The notes under the pieces: generated by a model
Seen by the model: the letters and a program-made list of their open reading frames with translations, nothing else
Database searches by the model: none
What the model was told of the DNA's origin: nothing
Program-made: the position numbers and the translations under genes
Origin: Acidobacteriota bacterium
Lineage (GTDB): Bacteria; Acidobacteriota; Terriglobia; Acidoferrales; UBA7541
NCBI GenBank assembly: GCA_019239815.1
Contig: JAFAZL010000839.1
Location: 1-11,431 of the forward strand
Direction of reading: 5' to 3'
DNA: 11,431 nt
Shown: piece by piece, positions 8,203 to 11,431 of the stretch
Layout: every line of letters begins with the position of its first letter
How positions within the stretch are numbered: the stretch's first letter is position 1

Positions 8203-8223
8203 ATATGGCGCTCCTACATATCG
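8199..8223. promoter_or_regulatory. Possible PadR autoregulatory site around the padR start
   Basis: ACATAT occurs twice on the plus strand (8199-8204 and 8216-8221), 17 bp apart, and the first copy belongs to a perfect palindrome CATATATG (8200-8207) covering the padR start codon. Known PadR operators contain ATGT/ACAT elements. The block also holds the padR Shine-Dalgarno (AGGAG), so a bound protein would block translation start or transcription. Assignment as an operator is inference. Confidence 0.3.
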
Positions 8224-8382
8224 ACTACGCAGGAAGACGAAGCAGAATTTCATCGCGTTTCAAATTTCTGACGTTGGTGTCGAAGATTGCTGGAGCTGGG
8301 GGAGGGGAAGCACACAAAATGCGCGGGTTAGCTCGAACACGGATAATGCTCCAGCGTTCGAACTGCATTGTATTCGCGCCAA

Positions 8383-8423
8383 AGTACCATCCGTACTGCC
8401 GAGGATTGGTTCTTGAAACCAAT
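8383..8423. repeat. Two short inverted repeats upstream of the 8479 gene
   Basis: AGTAC-CATCC-GTACT (8383-8397) and ATTGGTT-CTTGA-AACCAAT (8405-8423) are both perfect inverted repeats with a 5-nt spacer, and their centres are 24 bp apart. They lie 56-96 bp upstream of the ATG at 8479, where an activator or repressor site would be expected. No T-run follows, so neither is a terminator. I see no convincing sigma-70 promoter in the gap between 8203 and 8478. Confidence 0.35.
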
Positions 8424-8478
8424 ATGGGCAAGGGCGCATCCTTCTATTTGAAGGCTCGATAAAAGGCATGGTGCTGCT

Positions 8479-9258
8479 ATGCGACGAATTGGGCTAGTCG
8501 CGGTTGCGGTTTTGGGGCTGCCTTTGGCGGTATTTGCGCAGCGGGCTGGTGGATCGGGCGGAGGCGTGGCGGTTCATGCGGGCGCGGTTTCAGCGCCGGT
8601 GGCTGCGGCGCGTGTGAGCGCTCCCGTTGGGGCGCATCCAGTGAACCACGTGGCTGTGGCGACGCATATGGTTCCCGGTGGGCACGTTCGCACTTCTTCT
8701 CCGAATCGCATTGTTACGCTGAACCCGCGATTTGGAAATTCCAACTTTGTTTCGAATGATGTGCCGGGACTGGGGTTCGACTATCCGCATCTAGCGGCGG
8801 TCGGGCCGAAGCGCGGGCAGAACGGGCGAGGATTTGGATTTCGGCAGACGGTGCCGTTCGGATTTGGCGGGTATCTGATTACGTCACCTGAGATCGTGGT
8901 GGAGAATCCGCAGGCCGTCGAGGAAGCACAGGCGACCGAGGATCAAGGCGATCTCGACGCGGAGTTTCAGGCTGCACAGGCTCAAGCGTATCGGGCGGGC
9001 CAGCAGTCAGTCGCGCGACAGCAGGCTGTGCCTCCGCCGCCACCAGCGCCGGAGCCCGCGGCTGATCCGGCTTCGTATGTTTTTGTGATGCGGGACGGAT
9101 CGATGGTGTTTGCGGTGGCGTATACATGGGAGAACGGGACGCTGCGCTATGTGACGCCCGAAGGGCAGCGCAAGAGCGTTGCGGCGGATTCGCTTGACGT
9201 GAATGCGACGACGAAGTTTAACGAGTCGCAGGGACTGAATTTTCGCGCGGGGGCGTAA
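8479..9258 (+). CDS. Secreted low-complexity protein with short conserved-looking C-terminal domain, function unknown
   Basis: 259 residues. Residues 1-20 are a signal peptide with likely cleavage after VFA (VFA-QRAG), so the product is exported. Residues 21-70 are Gly/Ala/Val/Ser-rich; 80-135 are rich in Asn, Gly and Phe (GQNGRGFGFRQTVPFGFGGY); 136-183 are acidic then Gln/Ala-rich and could be helical; 185-193 is a proline run. Residues about 198-258 look like a compact beta domain (YVFVMRDGSMVFAV, TLRYVTPEGQRKSV, LDVNATTKFNESQGLNF). I recall similar 'display of a setting' tails, with a residue pattern DGS/T...GQRK...LDL..T...NE..G, at the ends of secreted acidobacterial proteins, but cannot name a domain. 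The Shine-Dalgarno is weak (AAAGG about 12 nt upstream). An intrinsic terminator follows 50 nt after the stop, consistent with a single-gene transcript. Confidence 0.8.
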   Translation: MRRIGLVAVAVLGLPLAVFAQRAGGSGGGVAVHAGAVSAPVAAARVSAPVGAHPVNHVAVATHMVPGGHVRTSSPNRIVTLNPRFGNSNFVSNDVPGLGFDYPHLAAVGPKRGQNGRGFGFRQTVPFGFGGYLITSPEIVVENPQAVEEAQATEDQGDLDAEFQAAQAQAYRAGQQSVARQQAVPPPPPAPEPAADPASYVFVMRDGSMVFAVAYTWENGTLRYVTPEGQRKSVAADSLDVNATTKFNESQGLNFRAGA

Positions 9259-9309
9259 GAGAGAAGCGAAGTAAAGAGGGAATGAACTAAGGAAGTGGCG
9301 ATTTTATTA

Positions 9310-9341
9310 GGCGCCGGACTTCGGTTCGGCGCCTTTTTTTT
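9310..9341 (+). terminator. Strong intrinsic terminator with UUCG tetraloop
   Basis: The arms GGCGCCGGAC (9310-9319) and GTTCGGCGCC (9324-9333) form a 10-bp stem with one G-U pair, closed by a C(UUCG)G tetraloop (9320-9323). Eight T residues (9334-9341) follow. It ends the transcript of the 8479-9258 gene. Confidence 0.92.
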
Positions 9342-9403
9342 GGCATTGGAAACTAAGCAGAGGGCTTGGGGTGGTTGGGCTAGGCCTTTGAGTAGGGTAA
9401 CGG

Positions 9404-9443
9404 CTGAGATCCTTCGCCGTCCTTCGGACAGCTCAGGATGACA
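9404..9443. repeat. REP-like palindromic intergenic element
   Basis: CTGAG (9404-9408) pairs with CTCAG (9432-9436), ATCCT (9409-9413) alternatively with AGGAT (9435-9439), and the centre GTCC-TTC-GGAC (9419-9429) is a perfect small hairpin. The flanks (GAGATCCTTCG ... CTCAGGATGAC) match a palindromic intergenic sequence I recall as widely dispersed in Acidobacteria and some other phyla. It lies between convergent genes, a usual site for REP elements. Only one copy is in this window, so repetition in the genome is not shown here. Confidence 0.5.
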
Positions 9444-9496
9444 ACGGTTTGCTAGCGGACGGATAGGACGACAAGGATTTTCTAGCTTGGCGACGG
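9440..9496. repeat. Degenerate tandem duplication next to the REP-like element
   Basis: Two similar stretches begin GACAACGGTTTGCTAGC (about 9440) and GACAAGGATTTTCTAGC (about 9470), each ending in a GACGG. They look like an old imperfect tandem copy of about 25-30 bp beside the palindromic element. Similarity is by eye only. Confidence 0.3.
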
Positions 9497-9506
9497 TGAC
9501 TGAGAG

Positions 9507-10532
9507 TTACTTGGCGGGGGCGGGCATTACGTAGCCAGATGTGGCCGGGAGTCCGGCGCGTTCGAGCTGAATGGTGGCGTGGCCGATGTTGAAGTCTTTT
9601 GCGGCTTTGGCCTGGATAGCGGTGAGGATACGTTCGCATTCGTCCATGTGCATGTCGGGGATGCGGGCGTGGAGGCTGAGGGCGTTGTGGCCGTCGCCGA
9701 GGGACCAGATGTGGACGTCGTGAACTTCGAAGACGCCGTCGATCGTGAGGATGGCGCGGGCGACGTCTTCCACGCTGCAATCGAGGGGACGCCCTTCGAG
9801 CAAAACGTGAGCGGACTCGCGCAGGATGCCGATGCTGGACCAGAGGACGAGCAGGCCGATGGCGAGACCGAGAAGAGGGTCGATCCAGCGGATGCCGGTT
9901 GCGCCGATGATGATGGCGCCGATGATGATGGCGATGTTGGAGAGCGCGTCGCCGAAATTATGAATCAGGATGCTGCGAAGGTTGAGATCGTTGCGGCCGC
10001 GGACCAGAGCGAGCGTGATGCCGCCGTTAACGGCGAGCGCGGCGAGAGAAGTCCAGATCATCCAGCTTTCGACGACTTCGACCGGAGAGCGGAAACGCTC
10101 GATCGATTCGTAACCCAGCCAAAGAGAAAGCAGGACGAGCACGACGGCGTTTGTGAACGCAGCGAGGGTGCCGGCGCGATGGTAACCGTACGTTTTTTCG
10201 GAGTCGGCGGGGCGTTGCGCCCAGCGCATGGCGAGATAGGAGAGACCGATCGCGGGGACGTCGGAAAGGTTGTGGACAGCGTCGTTGAGCAGCGCGACAG
10301 AGTGGCCGACGATGCCGCCGACGACTTCGGCGACGACCAGGCCGAGGGTTGCGGCCATGGCCCAGCCGAGAATACTCGGACTCAGAGTCGGATGCTCGTG
10401 ACCGTGATGCCCATGAGAATGACCCTGATGCGAATGGCTGTGGGTGTGAACAGGAGCGGCTTTCGCAGAGGTCCCAGGCGGACAATCGTGCTGGTGGTCG
10501 CCGTGCGCGTGGTCGTGCGAGTGCGTGTGCAT
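9507..10532 (-). CDS. Cation diffusion facilitator (CDF) metal exporter, zinc type, CzcD/ZitB-like
   Basis: 341 residues, normal for bacterial CDF proteins. The N-terminus (2-47) carries 17 histidines in HTHSHDHAH and HTHSHSHQGHSHGHHGHEH style tracts, a cytoplasmic metal-binding tail. Six membrane segments follow at about 53-75, 78-101, 120-140, 157-177, 185-212 and 217-237. The transport site is the HD-HD tetrad: H87-NLS-D91 in TM2 and H191-NFG-D195 in TM5, which in known CDFs selects Zn2+ (also Cd2+/Co2+). Residues 245-325 form the C-terminal cytoplasmic domain with VHDVHIWSLGDG, which senses metal in dimers. It should exchange protons for metal at the inner membrane. The start is uncertain: this ATG gives the usual MHTHSH beginning, in-frame ATGs at 10547 and further at 10655 would lengthen it, and none has a good Shine-Dalgarno. 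Divergent from the MBL gene at 10778. Confidence 0.93.
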   Translation of the reverse strand: MHTHSHDHAHGDHQHDCPPGTSAKAAPVHTHSHSHQGHSHGHHGHEHPTLSPSILGWAMAATLGLVVAEVVGGIVGHSVALLNDAVHNLSDVPAIGLSYLAMRWAQRPADSEKTYGYHRAGTLAAFTNAVVLVLLSLWLGYESIERFRSPVEVVESWMIWTSLAALAVNGGITLALVRGRNDLNLRSILIHNFGDALSNIAIIIGAIIIGATGIRWIDPLLGLAIGLLVLWSSIGILRESAHVLLEGRPLDCSVEDVARAILTIDGVFEVHDVHIWSLGDGHNALSLHARIPDMHMDECERILTAIQAKAAKDFNIGHATIQLERAGLPATSGYVMPAPAK

Positions 10533-10769
10533 AGCCGCTACAGGCATTCTACGCGTGGTACGCCCACTTAGCGAACAACGGCTGCTTACTTGTTGGATAT
10601 CTTGACACCTCTGGGTTGCGATTCCGTTGACGCTGTTTGGGGCGGCTGCCAACATCGAATGAGGCTTATCAGGTCAATGGGAGTCCGGAGCAGATGCGCG
10701 CCGTGTGTCCGTGTAGGACGTGCTGCGATCTCCGGGTCTGCTGGGGTTCGCCGGCCTGAACAAGCGTCC

Positions 10770-10777
10770 AAGGTGAG
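10770..10777 (+). promoter_or_regulatory. Ribosome binding site of the MBL-fold hydrolase gene
   Basis: AAGGTGAG directly precedes the ATG at 10778 and matches the anti-Shine-Dalgarno tail over AGGTGA. It supports this start. The remaining gap 10533-10769 shows a TTGACA (10602-10607) and a TTGACG (10627-10632) but no matching -10 box, so no promoter is called. Confidence 0.5.
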
Positions 10778-11431
10778 ATGACGAATCCAGTCGCCAAACT
10801 GACTTTTTGGGGCGTGCGCGGATCCACGGCGACCGTCGATCCGGCAACCTGGCGTTATGGCGGGAATACGCCATGCGTTGAACTGGCGACGCCGGACGGA
10901 TATCAATTGATTCTGGATTGCGGCACCGGCTTGCGGATGCTGGGCTCACGCTGGAGCAAGGAGAACGCGGAACGCCCGCATAAGACCCATTTTTTGGTGA
11001 CGCACTATCATTGGGACCACATTCAAGGAATTCCGTTTTTCACTCCGCTGTATACCGAACAAAACGAATTTCATTTTTACAGCTTCCGGTCGGAGTTTCT
11101 AGGGCGCGACAGCTTGAAGCAGGTTTTTGAGACGCAGATGGCTCAGCCTTATTTTCCGGTGGATTTGTCGGCGATGAATGCGAAGCGGCGCTTTCAGGAA
11201 GTGGCGGACGGCGATTCGTTTCGTATCGGCGAAAATCGGATTTCGGTGCGGGCCTTAAATCATCCGCAGGGATGTCTGGGATTTCGAATCGAGACGGCGG
11301 CTGGCACGGTGGTGTACGCCACGGACAATGAGCCGGGAAATCCGGCGCTCGACAAGAGTCTGCGGGAATTGGCGGCGGGCGCGGACATTTTCATCAACGA
11401 TGCGCAGTACACGCCGGAGCAACTTGCGGGG
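10778..11431 (+). CDS. Metallo-beta-lactamase-fold hydrolase, COG1235/PhnP-like (3' end outside window)
   Basis: 218 residues are visible and the frame is open to the right edge. The start WGVRGSTATVDPATWRYGGN with TPCVEL and LILDCGTGLR is typical of the phosphodiesterase-like MBL branch. The metal motif is T-H76-Y-H78-W-D80-H81-IQGIPFF (HxHxDH); H162 in LNHPQG is the next ligand, and D183 in YATDNE the bridging aspartate; D208 in FINDAQYT matches the later region of this family. All residues visible argue for a working binuclear metal site. The family cleaves phosphodiesters such as cyclic ribose phosphates or related small molecules; the substrate here is not determined and the C-terminal ligand is outside the window. 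There is no signal peptide, so it is cytoplasmic. A phosphodiesterase role is inference; ribonuclease Z-like activity is an alternative. Confidence 0.9.
   Translation, partial: MTNPVAKLTFWGVRGSTATVDPATWRYGGNTPCVELATPDGYQLILDCGTGLRMLGSRWSKENAERPHKTHFLVTHYHWDHIQGIPFFTPLYTEQNEFHFYSFRSEFLGRDSLKQVFETQMAQPYFPVDLSAMNAKRRFQEVADGDSFRIGENRISVRALNHPQGCLGFRIETAAGTVVYATDNEPGNPALDKSLRELAAGADIFINDAQYTPEQLAG

Noticed and set aside
8203..8260. Upstream ATG at 8253 for padR
   Set aside because: It gives a 17-residue non-PadR extension and has no ribosome binding site; ATG 8202 has AGGAG at 8 nt.
8205..8462. 85-codon open frame on the plus strand, with GAGG 6 nt before its ATG, ending just before the 8479 gene
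   Set aside because: Codon use is mixed (AGA, ATA, TTA) and unlike the neighbours, the residues resemble no known protein, and it overlaps the padR leader. The good-looking Shine-Dalgarno falls in padR's first codons and is probably chance.
9579..10571. 330-codon plus-strand open frame opposite the CDF gene
   Set aside because: Acidic shadow frame against a gene with full CDF motifs.
10602..10656. TTGACA and TTGACG boxes as -35 promoters for the MBL gene
   Set aside because: No TATAAT-like sequence at 16-18 nt downstream of either.

Overview
The window looks like chromosomal DNA of an Acidobacteriota bacterium, most likely class Terriglobia. The main grounds are a PadR regulator overlapping a 909-residue duplicated FtsX/MacB-type permease with an N-terminal prefix domain (the acidobacterial 'ADOP' arrangement), a membrane-anchored winged-helix regulator, a TolB-propeller/amidohydrolase fusion, and a secreted zincin of a kind I recall from this phylum. 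The taxonomic call rests on recalled protein families, not a search.

Layout. 1-581 (-): N-terminal 193 residues of a ToxR/CadC-like winged-helix regulator with a central transmembrane segment, running off the left edge. 791-1510 (+): a secreted zinc metalloprotease-like protein, divergent from the regulator across about 210 bp. 1610-4972 (-): a 1120-residue exported protein with TolB/PD40 propeller repeats and a C-terminal amidohydrolase domain. 5139-8202 (-): padR-like gene overlapping the ADOP permease gene by 8 nt. 8479-9258 (+): secreted low-complexity protein with a short conserved-looking C-terminal domain, followed by a strong intrinsic terminator. 9507-10532 (-): His-rich cation diffusion facilitator (Zn2+ type). 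10778-11431 (+): metallo-beta-lactamase-fold hydrolase, cut by the right edge. All intergenic gaps are under 300 bp.

How the genes relate. PadR and the permease form one translationally coupled unit, and PadR probably controls it. The TolB-amidohydrolase lies downstream on the same strand, separated by 166 bp containing a nested inverted repeat, so it may be read separately or be modulated by that structure. The regulator and zincin could share a divergent control region. The CDF exporter and the MBL hydrolase are divergent with no evident link. I found no clear undescribed multi-gene system: no CRISPR, phage, transposase, toxin-antitoxin or biosynthetic cluster. The best leads are small: the nested repeat before the TolB-amidohydrolase, the short sequence shared by both borders of the PadR-ADOP unit, paired inverted repeats before the 8479 gene, and a palindromic REP-like element near 9404-9443.
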